The translations under genes were made by a program, and so were the position numbers. Of a stretch of DNA of 64,000 bases, positions 45,601 to 55,633 are shown piece after piece. The notes under the pieces are model-generated. The model saw only the letters and a list, made by a program, of their open reading frames with translations, did not search any database and had not been told where the DNA came from. Source of the stretch: Datnioides undecimradiatus (Eukaryota; Chordata; Actinopteri; Lobotiformes; Datnioididae); contig WARS01000645.1 in the NCBI GenBank assembly GCA_008933995.1, forward strand, positions 620,001 through 684,000, written 5' to 3'. The number at the start of each line of letters is the position of its first letter. Positions within the stretch are counted from its first letter, which is position 1.

Positions 45601-48600
45601 TCTAGATGGATGGATAAAAAAATATCAAAAAACAGATATTATTCTTGATACCTAGGTCACATTAACTTATATCTTATGGATATTTGCAATAAACCAGTAT
45701 GGAGACGACTGTGATATACCTGTGGCCACCCTCGCACTCACAGGAACACTCCTCTTATTGCTTAAAACAGCATAGACGTTGATCTGGTACTCGATGCCAG
45801 GTTCAAGCTCTCTGACAGTAGCAGATGTTTTGTCTCCTGACACAGTGAACTCCTGATGAAGACCACCGGGACTGGTGGGTACATACGTCACAAGGTACTC
45901 TGTCACCAGCATCTCGTTGTTCCAGGACAGGTCCACTGTGTCACTGGTAACCTCGCCAACAGTAAGGTCCTTCGGAGGAGACACTGGAAAGAAGGAAATG
46001 TTAAAAAAATAAAAGGATTTGCTGAGGGTGTTGTCTTGGATATTTTCTCATGCCCTCAATCACTGAGTATCCAACTAAAAAGAGCTAATGCAAACTCCAG
46101 AGCAACATCTGGCTGTGGTGTGAAGAAGTGCCAAAACAGTGCGAACACAGAGCAGACGATGGCAATGCACAAACCGAAAACCTTTTTATATTCACAAAAA
46201 TAGTTCTCAAGAGGAGTGGTGAGTGAAGTTTGAGAATGGAAGGAAATTACATCACTCTGGATTTGCTTTTATAGGACATCTAGTTAACACATGGAAAATT
46301 TAGGACATGAGAACTGCCAGATCCTTTTTTTGTGTTTCTGCACTGAAGTGAACAGATCTTCTTACCTTCTGAGCAGTCCTCGCCAATGTATCCTTCATCA
46401 CAGACGCACTGACCATTAATGCAGCGACCTTTGTCCAGGCAGTTGTTGAGACAGCTCAGTTCTCCACAGCTTTCTCCCTCATATCCACTCTCACATTTGC
46501 ATTTTCCATTGATGCAGCGCCCCCTGTTGTTGCAGTTACTTGGACAGGCAAGAACAGAGCAGTCATCTCCAGAGTAGCCTTCTTGACAGATGCACTTGCC
46601 ATCAACACAGTAACCACGGGCCAGGCAGTCATTGGGGCAAGCTTTCTGACTGCAGTCTTCACCGGTAAAGCCCTCATCACAAACACACTGTCCGTCAATG
46701 CAACGCCCACGGTTTCTGCAGTTGTTGGGGCAGCTCAGTTCACTGCAGTCGCCACCAGTGAAGCCGGCGTGACACACACAACGTCCCTCAACACATTCGC
46801 CGCGCCCATAGCAGTTTGAGGGGCAGGTTCTGATGCTGCAGTCCTCACCAGCAAACCCTTCCTCACACACACACTGCCCGTTAACACAGCGGCCTCTGTG
46901 CAGGCAGCTACTTGGACAGGACAGCTCTGCGCAGTCGTCTCCTTGAAAACCAACATCGCAGGCACACTGTCCATTTATGCACTGACCTCGGTTGTTGCAG
47001 TTGTTCAGACATGCTAGCTGGCTGCAGTCTTCGCCTTGGTAGCCTGTGTCACAGATACACATCCCGTTGAAGCAAGTACCTCTGCCATTACAGTCGTTGA
47101 TGCAGGTGAGCTGAGAGCAGTCTTCTCCACTGAAGCCGGCAATGCAAACACACTGGCCATCCACACAGAAACCATTGCCATGGCAGTTGTTGGGACAGGT
47201 ACGTTCGCCACAGTCCTCCCCGGTGTATCCCTCATCGCAGTAACAGGTGCCATTGTCACAGCGTCCACGGTCATAGCAGTCTTTGGGGCAGATGAGTTCA
47301 GAGCAGTCGAAGCCGGTCCATGGTTCATCACACACACAGTCTCCATCATCACAGCGGCCACGGCCTTGGCAGTTGTTGGGGCATTTGGTTTCAGAGCAGT
47401 CTTCACCAAAGAAACCATCTGAACAGATGCAAATACCGCCCACGCACTGGCCGTGTGCTCCGCAGTCCACAGGGCAGACGTCAAGTGAGCAGTCTTCTCC
47501 ACTAAAGCCCTTGAAGCACTCACACTTACCGTCAACGCAGTGGCCCTTGTTCTGACAGTTACCTGGACACTCGGGCTCAGTGCAGTTGGGACCCTTCCAG
47601 CCAGGCTCACACACACAGCCACAGGTTTCACTGCTGTAGTTTCCATGACCATTGCAGTAGGGTTTAGTTCCCACCTCACCTTTGATAAGAAAGTAAAGGC
47701 ATTTTTTTGTTTGTGGAACATCATCTCTGTGGTATTGTAGTGAATATATTTGTAACACATGAATGGTTACTTCATCATGGATATTGAATTACAGGTGTTG
47801 CTGCCATGCTAGCAGCTGTTGTGCCTCTAAATTTTGCATTTCATCATGCCAAATGCCTGGAGTAAGCAAATTGTTACATGGAATGTGATTTTTGTTGTTC
47901 AAGTATAGATGGATGGGTTTTTTTGAAACTGCTTAAATACTCTTCTACAGTTAAGTAGTTAAGTAGTTAAGTGCTGGACAATTTCTTGGTCCTGTTTTTT
48001 CCCCTAGCAGATAAGATTAGCCTACCATAAAAAGCGCAGCATTATTAATGTTCCCAAATAATTCTTAGAAGAAGCTTAATTTCCCTAAATGTGAATCTAT
48101 TCCTCACTGAGAAAGAGAGAAAGTTCCGAGAGAAGACACTGTTCATTGATATTCAGCAACTGCAAGTCATTGCATGTAATTTGACCCAGACAAAGCTCTA
48201 TTCAAAGTAACTGATGAGTCGTTGAGTCTGACACCCCCACAATGAATTCCAAAGAACAACAAAAGATGAATGGAACAGATGATACAGAGGGAGACTCATG
48301 GACTAGTATTCTTGGTGTGGCACTTTATAGTGAAATTCTAAGGGAAATAAACGATTCATTTACTGTACTGGTTAATGTTAATATTTGTGTATTACACTAA
48401 CCTGTAACCTGAGCACTGCAGCAGGTCCCACCACCACTGCACTGATCTCTCAGTGCTGAAACTTCTCCTTCCAGCATCTCCAACCGGCTCATGAGGTCTT
48501 TCAGGCCGGGCAGGTCATCTGTGCAGCCACAGGCCTGCCGAGGTATATTGATGCGGTGGGTGAAAACGATCTGATTCTCCCCATCGATGGTGTGCTCAGT

Positions 48601-48879
48601 GGTGTGATGGCCTGATGAGACTGCTGCATTTTTGGGTTGCAGCTGCACGCTCTCTGGAGAGTCCAGGTCTACTGAGCACAGGGAACTGGCAGGAACATTG
48701 ATGTTGTAGACGTGGTTGAAAACGACAGGATGGTCTGCACTTGGGAGGGTGATGTTGTGATTTTCAGGGGAAGCCGGAGTCTGTCGTCGATGCCGTAGGA
48801 TCTTCTTCACGAGCCCAGCATCTGATAAGCTGAGCAAAGCAGTCAGCAGAAGGCAGCACAGAAGGCCTCTTATAGCCAT
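27491..48879 (-). CDS. tnc: Tenascin-C, complete coding region (28 coding exons)
   Basis: Large secreted hexameric extracellular-matrix glycoprotein that modulates cell adhesion. The 28 coding exons sum to 7131 bases, 2376 residues plus stop, with all phases consistent. Residues 1-159 hold the signal peptide and oligomerisation region. About 160-597 hold 13.5 EGF repeats. About 598-2148 hold 16 FN3 repeats. About 2149-2376 hold the fibrinogen-related domain ending in [11 protein letters not shown]. tnc rather than tnr or tnw is shown by [12 protein letters not shown] and [15 protein letters not shown] in the N-terminus, by B/AD/C/D-type FN3 repeats and by the C-terminal tail. The eight FN3 repeats between FN5 and FN6 (838 residues) are phase 1-1 single exons, so isoforms from about 1538 to 2376 residues are possible. 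The start at 48879 begins a signal peptide and has G at +4. Exon edges were set by eye. Confidence 0.95.
28083..28246 (-). CDS. tnc: tnc exon, FReD calcium-binding region
   Basis: 164 bases. Encodes [20 protein letters not shown], then [20 protein letters not shown]. The DNDND run and the C-to-C loop correspond to the fibrinogen-domain calcium site and conserved disulphide. Confidence 0.95.
28430..28560. repeat. Percomorph 'cttagcttagcataaag' repeat fragment
   Basis: Contains cagccagcagacaattagct and tagcatagcttagcac then cctggaaacaggg, the family seen in both arms of the foldback element. Probably part of the same insertion as copy B. Confidence 0.6.
28671..28905. repeat. Dispersed repeat, copy B, abutting a tnc exon
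   Basis: Aligns with copy A (21464-21676). The preceding intron bases (28440-28560, with agctacagccagcagacaattagcttagcatag and ctggaaacaggg) also resemble the left arm of the foldback element at 20917. The tail aaactaatcctttaaag reaches 28905, only about 5 bases from the splice donor at 28911-28917. Confidence 0.75.
28918..29079 (-). CDS. tnc: tnc exon, FReD
   Basis: 162 bases. Encodes [20 protein letters not shown], then [20 protein letters not shown] and YSGTAG. The donor is GCAG|gtaggta; a repeat copy ends within a few bases of it on the intron side. Confidence 0.95.
29175..29271 (-). CDS. tnc: tnc exon, FReD
   Basis: 97 bases. Encodes [20 protein letters not shown], then [13 protein letters not shown], a strongly conserved fibrinogen-domain core. 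Confidence 0.95.
29472..29623 (-). CDS. tnc: tnc exon, start of FReD
   Basis: 152 bases. Encodes [20 protein letters not shown] (first residue split with the previous exon), then TSGLYTIY and [13 protein letters not shown]. First cysteine pair of the domain. Confidence 0.95.
30046..30178 (-). CDS. tnc: tnc exon, FN8 second half
   Basis: 133 bases. Encodes [20 protein letters not shown], then [20 protein letters not shown] and VFTT. Aligns with human FN8 (TIFTTIG junction to the FReD). Confidence 0.92.
30519..30649 (-). CDS. tnc: tnc exon, FN8 first half
   Basis: 131 bases. Encodes [20 protein letters not shown], then [19 protein letters not shown]. Acceptor tgtattttcag, donor AGG|gtatga. 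Confidence 0.92.
30760..30903 (-). CDS. tnc: tnc exon, FN7 second half
   Basis: 144 bases. Encodes [20 protein letters not shown], then [20 protein letters not shown], similar to human FN7. Confidence 0.92.
31100..31219 (-). CDS. tnc: tnc exon, FN7 first half
   Basis: 120 bases. Encodes [20 protein letters not shown], then [19 protein letters not shown], matching human [20 protein letters not shown] and WQPAIATVDSYVISYTGE. Confidence 0.93.
31345..31488 (-). CDS. tnc: tnc exon, FN6 second half
   Basis: 144 bases. Encodes [20 protein letters not shown], then [20 protein letters not shown], close to human FN6 ([28 protein letters not shown]). Confidence 0.93.
31850..31972 (-). CDS. tnc: tnc exon, FN6 first half
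   Basis: 123 bases. Encodes [20 protein letters not shown], then [19 protein letters not shown]. First constitutive repeat after the alternatively spliced block. Confidence 0.93.
32278..32550 (-). CDS. tnc: tnc cassette exon, FN3 repeat D
   Basis: 273 bases, 91 codons, phase 1-1. Encodes [20 protein letters not shown], then [20 protein letters not shown], closely matching human TNC repeat D ([20 protein letters not shown]). Eighth and last cassette. Confidence 0.93.
33657..33971 (-). CDS. tnc: tnc cassette exon, FN3 repeat C with Gln/Leu insertion
   Basis: 315 bases, 105 codons, phase 1-1. [20 protein letters not shown] and [20 protein letters not shown] with LITGIGYEV identify repeat C. 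Relative to human C there are about 14 extra residues after SWEV ([17 protein letters not shown]), encoded partly by a CAG/CTG tract, expected in a loop near the B-C strands. Confidence 0.92.
33875..33895. repeat. tnc: CTG/CAG palindromic tract inside tnc repeat C exon
   Basis: The tract ctgctgctgcagcagctgctg is coding; within it 33882-33895 (gcagcagctgctgc) is a perfect palindrome. On the coding strand it gives QQLLQQQ. Confidence 0.9.
35367..35639 (-). CDS. tnc: tnc cassette exon, FN3 repeat (AD1 position)
   Basis: 273 bases, phase 1-1. Encodes [40 protein letters not shown] and [15 protein letters not shown]. It sits just before C, where human AD1 lies; assignment is by position, not by strong identity. 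Confidence 0.9.
35740..36012 (-). CDS. tnc: tnc cassette exon, FN3 repeat (AD2 position)
   Basis: 273 bases, phase 1-1. Encodes [20 protein letters not shown], then [20 protein letters not shown]. Positioned between repeats B and AD1. Confidence 0.9.
36198..36470 (-). CDS. tnc: tnc cassette exon, FN3 repeat B
   Basis: 273 bases, phase 1-1. Encodes [40 protein letters not shown] and [14 protein letters not shown]. The IIDS...EYNIS...ITGL...STD pattern matches human repeat B. Confidence 0.9.
37939..38214 (-). CDS. tnc: tnc cassette exon, FN3 repeat (A type)
   Basis: 276 bases, 92 codons, phase 1-1. Encodes [20 protein letters not shown], then [20 protein letters not shown]. Third cassette; closest to the A-type repeats by its W-DGF/L and NLT motifs. 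Confidence 0.88.
39062..39511 (-). CDS. tnc: tnc cassette exon, FN3 repeat (A type) with about 60-residue P/S/T linker
   Basis: 450 bases, 150 codons, phase 1-1. The last 90 codons form an FN3 repeat ([40 protein letters not shown]). The first 60 or so form a Pro/Ser/Thr/Asp-rich linker beginning [20 protein letters not shown]. Acceptor tttattcactgtag. No credible acceptor exists between linker and repeat, so both should be spliced in or out together. Confidence 0.82.
40429..40809 (-). CDS. tnc: tnc cassette exon, first A-type FN3 repeat with acidic linker
   Basis: 381 bases, 127 codons, phase 1-1. The linker of about 36 residues begins [20 protein letters not shown] and leads through [10 protein letters not shown] into the FN3 repeat ([20 protein letters not shown]). 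First cassette after FN5. Confidence 0.84.
41145..41408 (-). CDS. tnc: tnc exon, FN5
   Basis: 264 bases, whole repeat in one exon. Encodes [40 protein letters not shown] and [20 protein letters not shown]; human FN5 reads [20 protein letters not shown]. Confidence 0.93.
41614..41703 (-). CDS. tnc: tnc exon, FN4 second part
   Basis: 90 bases. Encodes [20 protein letters not shown], then LPATTNAAT, matching human [20 protein letters not shown]. Confidence 0.93.
41801..41986 (-). CDS. tnc: tnc exon, FN4 first part
   Basis: 186 bases. Encodes [20 protein letters not shown], then [20 protein letters not shown], matching human [20 protein letters not shown] and [20 protein letters not shown]. Acceptor attgtag|AG chosen for phase. 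Confidence 0.93.
42516..42785 (-). CDS. tnc: tnc exon, FN3 repeat 3 with RGD
   Basis: 270 bases. Encodes [20 protein letters not shown], then [20 protein letters not shown] and RGDITSDP. The integrin-binding RGD is encoded at 42561-42553, the same place as in human TNC. The nearby human integrin alpha9 motif EIDGIEL reads PMDKVTM here. Confidence 0.95.
42980..43050. repeat. Short percomorph repeat fragment in tnc intron
   Basis: Contains gagctaattgactactggct then agtttcatatttagtataca, resembling the region following the 'cttagcataaag' block of the same fish repeat family. Assignment from memory. Confidence 0.45.
44197..44350 (-). CDS. tnc: tnc exon, FN2 second half
   Basis: 154 bases. Encodes [20 protein letters not shown], then [20 protein letters not shown], matching human [20 protein letters not shown]. 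Confidence 0.94.
44690..44820. repeat. Percomorph repeat fragment in tnc intron
   Basis: Contains ccttcatatttagtgtaaag, acatgagtgatatcactc, catctaactcttggcaagaa and ttattcctttaagg in the order typical of a fish repeat I recognise. Likely an old insertion. Confidence 0.6.
45486..45601 (-). CDS. tnc: tnc exon, FN2 first half
   Basis: 116 bases. Encodes [20 protein letters not shown], then [18 protein letters not shown], matching human [20 protein letters not shown] and WDPLDIAFETWEIIFRNM. Confidence 0.94.
45720..45983 (-). CDS. tnc: tnc exon, FN1
   Basis: 264 bases. Encodes [20 protein letters not shown], then [20 protein letters not shown], closely matching human [20 protein letters not shown] and [20 protein letters not shown]. 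Confidence 0.95.
46366..47679 (-). CDS. tnc: tnc exon, 13.5 EGF-like repeats
   Basis: A single 1314-base exon of 438 codons. A half repeat ([20 protein letters not shown]) is followed by 13 full repeats of 31 residues with the pattern CPxxCxxxGxCxxGxCxCxxGxxGxDC. Human and mouse TNC have 14.5 and chicken 13.5. Acceptor ttctttcttatcaaag, donor TCAGAAG|gtaaga. Several long open frames in the other five frames here are shadows of this repetitive Cys-rich sequence. Confidence 0.97.
47680..48401 (-). other. tnc: tnc intron 2
   Basis: Intron between the first coding exon and the EGF exon. It has a short 9-base tandem (ttaagtagt, about 47950-47973). Nothing else is seen. Confidence 0.75.
48402..48879 (-). 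CDS. tnc: tnc first coding exon, signal peptide and oligomerisation region
   Basis: 478 coding bases from ATG at 48879-48877. Encodes a signal peptide ([20 protein letters not shown]), a basic HRRQ stretch, [32 protein letters not shown] and heptad repeats ([20 protein letters not shown]) followed by cysteines. In tenascins the coiled coil forms trimers and adjacent cysteines link them into hexamers. Donor GTTACAG|gttagt. Confidence 0.96.
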
Positions 48880-48952
48880 TGCCAGATGCGGGACTTGGAA
48901 ATATTAGTTCAAACCTCTGACTGTTGGCCAATCCTGGTTATTGGTGAAGGTT
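48880..48952 (-). other. tnc: tnc 5' UTR part of exon 2
   Basis: 73 bases between a minus-strand acceptor (ctttctttttttccag|AACCTTC) and the start codon. The layout matches mammalian TNC, where the start codon is in exon 2 behind a non-coding exon 1. Confidence 0.65.
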
Positions 48953-51900
48953 CTGGAAAAAAAGAAAGAAAACACATCAAACAAAGGCAGTTTCACTGTA
49001 ACAGAAATGCAATGTTTGATCTATTAATTGAACAAAAGAAAATAAAAGAAAATTGCTTCAAAATTGTAACATTTTGAAGCCATTTTGAAGGTAACACTTT
49101 CACAGTATCATCTCCTTGTAAGAAGATATATAGTATAAGTAAATATGGTCATTGTTTCCATTGCAGAAATTCAAACTTTTGACCCATACCAACTGAGCAG
49201 CCAATACTATGGCCAGTGACACAGCAAGGCCGGTGGTTTGGTAATGAGCAATGGAAGAATTAATTGTGGCTAAAAGATGCATGTCTGGTGTGAGAAGAGA
49301 CCCACACAAACATGTTCAGTGTCAGCAGTCCGACAAAACAATGAACTACTATGAAACTATCAAGCATTTTTTTCTCACTTTTTTTTTCTTTTTTTGCATT
49401 TTCACACTTTTTCTCTCAATGTAATTCTCCCAATTACACAGCGTACTGCTATCTAGAAGGAACCAACGACTTGCTGGTGTATGCCACAAACGAAGGTGTT
49501 AAATGGACACCAAAGTCAGAGGTTCTAGGATCTCTTCACATTATTCAAACATAAAGTTCAGACTTGCCTGTTGTCTTTTTTGTGAGTAGATCTTCCAACA
49601 ACAAAACACAGCAAACCACTGTGTCCAGACACAACGGGTGTATATGTATTGATATTATTAATTTTTTATGTGACAGGGTAACAGTTGCTTTTACATTTGT
49701 TGTACTGTGAAAAATGAACAGAGCAAGATGCAGGAAAACATACTCAAACCAGGAGTCTTTCTCTTACCCAGAGAAAGAGAGTGCTGCTGCTGTCTGAAAA
49801 ACCCTTCAGTACCAAAGAATCTACAGTTGTGTTGGCACATCAGGTTTGTGCATAGTACTCTAAACATTTTTGAAAGGGCTCAGCTGCTTTGTATGAAATA
49901 GTGTATATGACATTTAAAAAATAGCATAATATATCCCATACACAGGGCTCATTCTCGCCCCCACGTCTCTCAGATGACTTAATCAGCTGGACACAAAGAA
50001 CACTATAATTTGTGGGAGCCAAACTAGAACTAATGACAAGCTTCTTCCTAAGCGTGGGAAACCCTCCCTAGATTACTCAGTGTCAAGTTTCCAACAGATC
50101 TAAGGAAGCATGGGACACTGAAAAATCAATAGAATGGCCCACAGTTACTACACAGATTAACTCACTGTCACTGATCCCTGGTCTCCTCTTTTTCCTTTTT
50201 TTAGCTTAATGATTCAAAACTATACCTGTATTACTGTTCTATTTCTGCCAGTGGTTGAGGATTTTGTCTAAAATCTTGAAACGGTAGCGGCTGATGGAGC
50301 TTGCACATGCAAACCAATGAAAAATGACTTCCAGAGGGGAATTGTTCATGCAGCGATAGCTCTGAAAAGACACGTGGTGCACCTGGATTTAGGTTCTCAT
50401 AAAGACTCCTGGAAAATATTTATTGAGGCAACACTGATACTCAGCTATCAGGTAGCGAAAGTAGATGTTGATGTGCATCTCAATGTAACCATGACTGCAT
50501 TCAACTTTATTCCTCTCTCTTTCTCATTTCCATTTGCTGATTGATGTTTGGGCCATTTTTATCTTCCAGAGGTACTAAATCAAAGCAGACCATGGCAGCT
50601 GCACATAAATCTATAGTGAGATTCCAACCAATACCCATGAAGCCAACATGTAAAAAACAAGAAGCAAAAATATGGAGCAAAACAATATATTATGTTGTCA
50701 CGTGAGGATCACAAAAAACACTTTATCCCCGAACTACTTCTTCTCAACAATTTAGCATTTCATCAAGATGCAGACAAATCTACAAACCTTTAAAACTAAA
50801 AATTCAGGACCAAATATTGGCAAAAATACACCAGTGAATGTGGTGCATCAGAGTTATAATAATTAGGAGTTTAAGGTTTAAGAAAATATTCACATCAACA
50901 TCAAGATTGTAATTATGACTAGGAAGCTCAGAAATGCAAAAGTGTCTGAAAATCAATCAAAGAATGACACCTCACATCAGCCTAAAATTATAGTTGAATG
51001 CAATTTAAAATAAATTCAAAACAGTTCTGCACTGTCATTCACAGGTTTTCCTAGCCTTGACGCTGTGAATGAAACATGGGAATCACTTCCAGCTCTTCCT
51101 CACGTCCTATTTGATGTAAAAACTCAAAACATGACTGAATGTCTTCCAGATCAGAACCTCAGTGGACTTTTCAAGTGACAAATTATAGTCACTTGTCCAC
51201 TTTTTGTTATGATTACTGACACAAGGTTCAGGATTAATGAGTCTGTTGAGCCGATGTGTATTCAAATTTGTTCCAAAATTTGAAGAGTACAGGTGATGAA
51301 TTTTCCTATAAAGAATATCAAGTATTTATATTTGTAGAAAATCACTAAAACTGATTAAGAATTAGAATGAAGGGGGGTGGTTGTGGTGTATGTAGTTAAT
51401 TTCAGTTCTTTCTTTTTTTCTTGTTTGTCTATGTCTGTTATATTTGGGTGACAGGCAGCATTATGTATTCCATACATCAAAGTGATGGCTCTGACACATA
51501 TTTTCCATTAGTGTCACCCAGGTGTCTTTAAACTGTTGGGGATGAGGTACTGGTATGAAGGAAAACCCTTCTCATCTAGCCTCTCTTCTTTAGTTTTACC
51601 ATTTGACCTGACCTTAGACCTAACCTCTGATATGACCTCTCTTTCTTCAAGTGCCCCTCAGCAGCATTTTTTGCACCCCTTCACCTAATCTGTTAAAGAC
51701 ACAGATATAAAACTGAGCTTGAGTTTCACGAGTTTTCGCACATCTGGTGAGTGGCAGGATAAAGGTAGGTTATAGCTGGTGTTGTAAATCTGAAAACTAG
51801 GTCTGTCAATATGTTTTTGATCTCCTTTCTTGAAAACTTTACAAGACACAAAGACTGATAATTTGCAGTTTTAGAGTTGAAGAATGAACCCCTTCAAATC

Positions 51901-54900
51901 CACAACACAGCTCTCGCTGCATGCATTTCAGCTGAGGATGCTCTTGATAGCTTTAAAATGTGGCTCAATGTCAATGTTCTACATTTTTAAAATACATCTG
52001 TTGTGATTTTCATCCAAAAGTGATTTGATATTGTAAATATTCATCAATACTCACAGAAAAGTCTGATAGTGCTTGCTGTTTAAAGCTGAGAATATATCAT
52101 CAAAAGCAACGGGGGTTGACCAAGGACATTTCATTTGACTATGGGACATGGGGAGACAATTTGGAGAGAAAATTGAAATAAATATAACCTGTTCACTAAG
52201 CTATAATCCAGAATTGCTGTAGCCTTCGTATTCTTCCCCCCATGCTGGCAGCAAGAAGGGAAATTTCCCGCGTGGAAAAGAGAAATTGGGAATGTTGGCC
52301 CTGGACTGACGACATCTGTTTTGCCTAGTCAAAGAAAAAAAAAAATGCTGAAGAACTTGTCCTGTGTCCACACAGAGGCTCAGTTACCTCAACCATTAGC
52401 GGAACTGAAAGTGCCACTGCATGCATAATTTAATGTTTAAATTGCTGTCTCTGATCATCTCCATCTGAAGGACTGCTTCTGGTTTCTGACAGTCACTGCT
52501 GTCTTCATTTTACACACTGAGTGCAGCATGTCTGCGCACTCTTCTTATGTGCTGACAGCAGCATGTCAGGGTCCTGGTCAGTGGTGAATTTTAATCCAGC
52601 CCGTCTGCTTATATGTTCATCTGTGATATTTAAGCCTTTTTATTCGCCATGAAAGGCAAAGTGTAGGGTCTGATTCTCACAGTATCTGAACCAGCTGGAA
52701 ATCTACTCAAGAAAGTTAAGTGGACGGGTCGCTGCAGCCGATACAACGCTAACAGAAATTGCAACACCTCATTAACAGATTACAAATTTCCCCAAAGCTG
52801 CACAGATATTCTGAGATAGTCCTTGCAGAATAATAAACCAGAGCTTTATGTGTCACCAGTTGAACGTGAACAAAATGCAAATCTCAGTTCAAAATTGCAT
52901 CTACAAGGTCTTTCTTCAATCAAAAAGAAAAAATTTCTAAACCTAAAAAGTAAATATTTGGGGGTTTTAGATTGTTGGTCAGGCAAACAGGCAACCAGAA
53001 TATGTCATGGTCTTGGGAATATTATGATTTTTATACGTGCTCTTGCATTTTATTGACTAAATGATTGATTAAAAGGACCTCTGCGTTGTTTTATTTTAAA
53101 TAAACAAATGTTGTGTTTACATGCAGGGTTACACACCAGAACACACTGTGTGTATCCTTGATGTCTAACAAACACGTCAAGTGCATTTTTCCTGGTTAAA
53201 AAAAAAAAACTGCTTTGTAAATGTTTAAACATATAAAATCCAGTATTGTTTATATTCATGGTTATTAGCTTGTAGACATCTCCATCTCTGACTTTTTTGG
53301 CACACTGCAGTATATCTTGGCCTGTAACCACCACCTGTTGGTCAGTGGAATATCGTGACTCCTTTTTTAAATATTATAAACAAAACTGGCCACATAAACA
53401 ACACAAAACCACCACTTGACATCTGAAACTCCACAGGGAACCCGTAATCTGTTCAGAAAATAGTTGAATTAAAGTAATCGATGATGTTGTTAGCAATGGC
53501 CCTAATCCACAGGCTGTAATGCTCATTGAAAAGACAACTAAACCATTAGACAGAAAATTCAGTAGTGGAGAACACTAGAGATTTTCTGCACTCTATGTTC
53601 TTTATGTGCATTTAATGTTGTGTGGGTTATCAGAAGAAAATCAGCTACTGGTTAATAAAAGATTTTAATTAGCTAGAAATTGTACTACTTACAAAACAGC
53701 CATCTGCGCAGCACTGCCCTCAAAACCAACACACCTGATTCTAGACAGTCTGGCAGATTTACAATGTTAAAGGCCCAACACTGACACAGCCGGAGCTGAC
53801 ACAGAACCTGCACAGTTATGTCATCATGTACATACATTTATTTGGGTATTCTGTATAGAAAATTATGTCAACCATGTGTCAATACAGTTTCTCTGATTTC
53901 AGTGGAAGAGTAATATGGATTATTTGACAAATAAGCACAACATAATGCCCTCACTGTCGCCACACTACACCTCTGTTGCTCAACTGACCCAAAGAAATTA
54001 GGACACTTAAATAAAAAGCAGAGGCGTGTGGTGCTGAGTTATGATCAACCCCTGGCTCTTTGTGTGGAGGTCACACAGAGGCAAAGAGTGTAGGACGAGC
54101 CCTGGGGGAGCTCCAGCTACTAAACCAGCTGTCCCTCTGACAGAGGTTTGTTCACTGAGACACCTTTCTCACTCCGCTGCACAGACACATCCCAGGACAC
54201 CCAGCACATAGCTGAGAGGCTGTAAAACATCCGGGCCTGAATAGCTGCAGATGGGACATTATGTGCATTTAAATATGTGTTGAAGAATTGTGGCATGAAA
54301 CAAAAAGCCCGAATAATCTTGACATAACACCAGGGGAGCTGAATGATTATAATCTTCTTCAGCTGAAATATTTATTTCTCAACACAAGTCAAAACCACCG
54401 CAAGCCAGATTTGGATTTCAATTAAGCGGAGCTAATGGACTGAATGGACGAAGTATTTCTTTTCTCTTTGCCCACGCTGGCAAATCCTGGCACCCACTTT
54501 TCCTTTAATTTAATCTCCATGATGGAAAAATGACACACAATGAAAACTGAACTGCATTGCCCAAGGTAATGTGATGAATCATCAGGCTGCAGAACCTCAC
54601 CAGACAGAGGGGTACTTACACAAACACACTGTTTTTTCGCCCTCCAAAGCACAAACATGCAGACAGATGGACTGTTTTTATTTTTATTTTTGTAGTATTG
54701 ATCTACAACCTGAGAAAATATGAGAGAATCTTTTTTGGCACGTAGTCTGCTGACAACAGACAACTTCTACAAAGACGATCAAAGCTGTGGATAACTCTTC
54801 CACATGTTCACTCCAGTCAGTCATCACCTCTGATCCTGCACTGGCTGCTGTGTGTGTGTCTGACAGAGGAAGAAGTTGCAATATACCCCAAGAATGTACT

Positions 54901-55633
54901 TCCAATAAACTATAATCAGTCCCTTCTGCTGTTGTGGTAACCTGCACTAGATAGAAATTTACAGCCAAAAAACAACTAATGATGTGTGTAACTACTCTAC
55001 TACTGTATATGTCTTTACTTTGAGACAATCATTTCATTTTACACCCATATCATGTGTGTAATTTGGGAGGGTGGGCTGCTGTCACTGCAACCAAAGAAAG
55101 ATATATATAGCAGGTCTCCTCCATGTTCAGGAACCATAAATGTTTTCTGTATATCTGAATTTGTGACATGTAGGTGTGGGTGAGAGAGTGGGTGTTGAGT
55201 TCACCTGCAGTTAATTTTCCAATATTTATTTTGAATTTCAACAATCCCATTATCCAAATCCTGACTGGATTACGCTGCACGTGATCCTGGCACTGCTTGA
55301 AAGTGGAGGGTGGACAGCAGGAAAGCAGAACTGTATTTCATGAATCACAACATTCATAAAACTTACAGCAGCAGCACAGAAATCATCTGGGAGGTAATCA
55401 GTCAGATGAAAACAAAACCCCAAAACAATAATCTCCTGATAGAAATGAAAGAAGGTAATCTTCAATAAATATCTGACCTGAAGTACTTACTAGAGCTGAT
55501 GTACCACCCTATGTCAAACTGCAGGTAAAGGTACTTAAATACTTAATTTTTATAAAGAATTAATGAGCACAATTACAACTCATTAAAATAGACTTTTCTC
55601 ACATAAAACACATTCAAAAATATATCTTCTTAC
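48953..55633 (-). other. tnc: tnc intron 1 (6.7 kb)
   Basis: No exon or known RNA was recognised. The sequence is mostly AT-rich and unique. The stretch at about 54230-54470 has balanced composition and clustered homeodomain-type ATTA/TAAT cores and could be an enhancer, but this is only an impression. First introns of tenascin-C genes are long in mammals as well. Confidence 0.6.

Larger units (their letters stand above)
28247..46365 (-). other. tnc: tnc internal introns (non-coding content)
   Basis: Introns longer than 300 bases are 28247-28917 (dispersed repeat), 29624-30045, 30179-30518, 31489-31849, 31973-32277, 32551-33656, 33972-35366, 36471-37938, 38215-39061 (very AT-rich low complexity at 38350-38870), 39512-40428, 40810-41144, 41987-42515, 42786-44196 (repeat fragment), 44351-45485 (repeat fragment) and 45984-46365. 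No nested gene was recognised on either strand. Confidence 0.7.

Noticed and set aside
47014..47760. Long open frames in other frames of the tenascin EGF exon, including 47036-47422 on the + strand
   Set aside because: Shadows of the repetitive EGF coding sequence; a periodic Cys/Gly codon pattern keeps several frames open.
27491..48879. Assignment to tenascin-R, tenascin-W or tenascin-X
   Set aside because: The N-terminal VVFNHVYNI and FTHRINIPR motifs, 13.5 EGF repeats, B/C/D cassettes and the [10 protein letters not shown] tail fit tenascin-C; R and W have about 3.5-4.5 EGF repeats.
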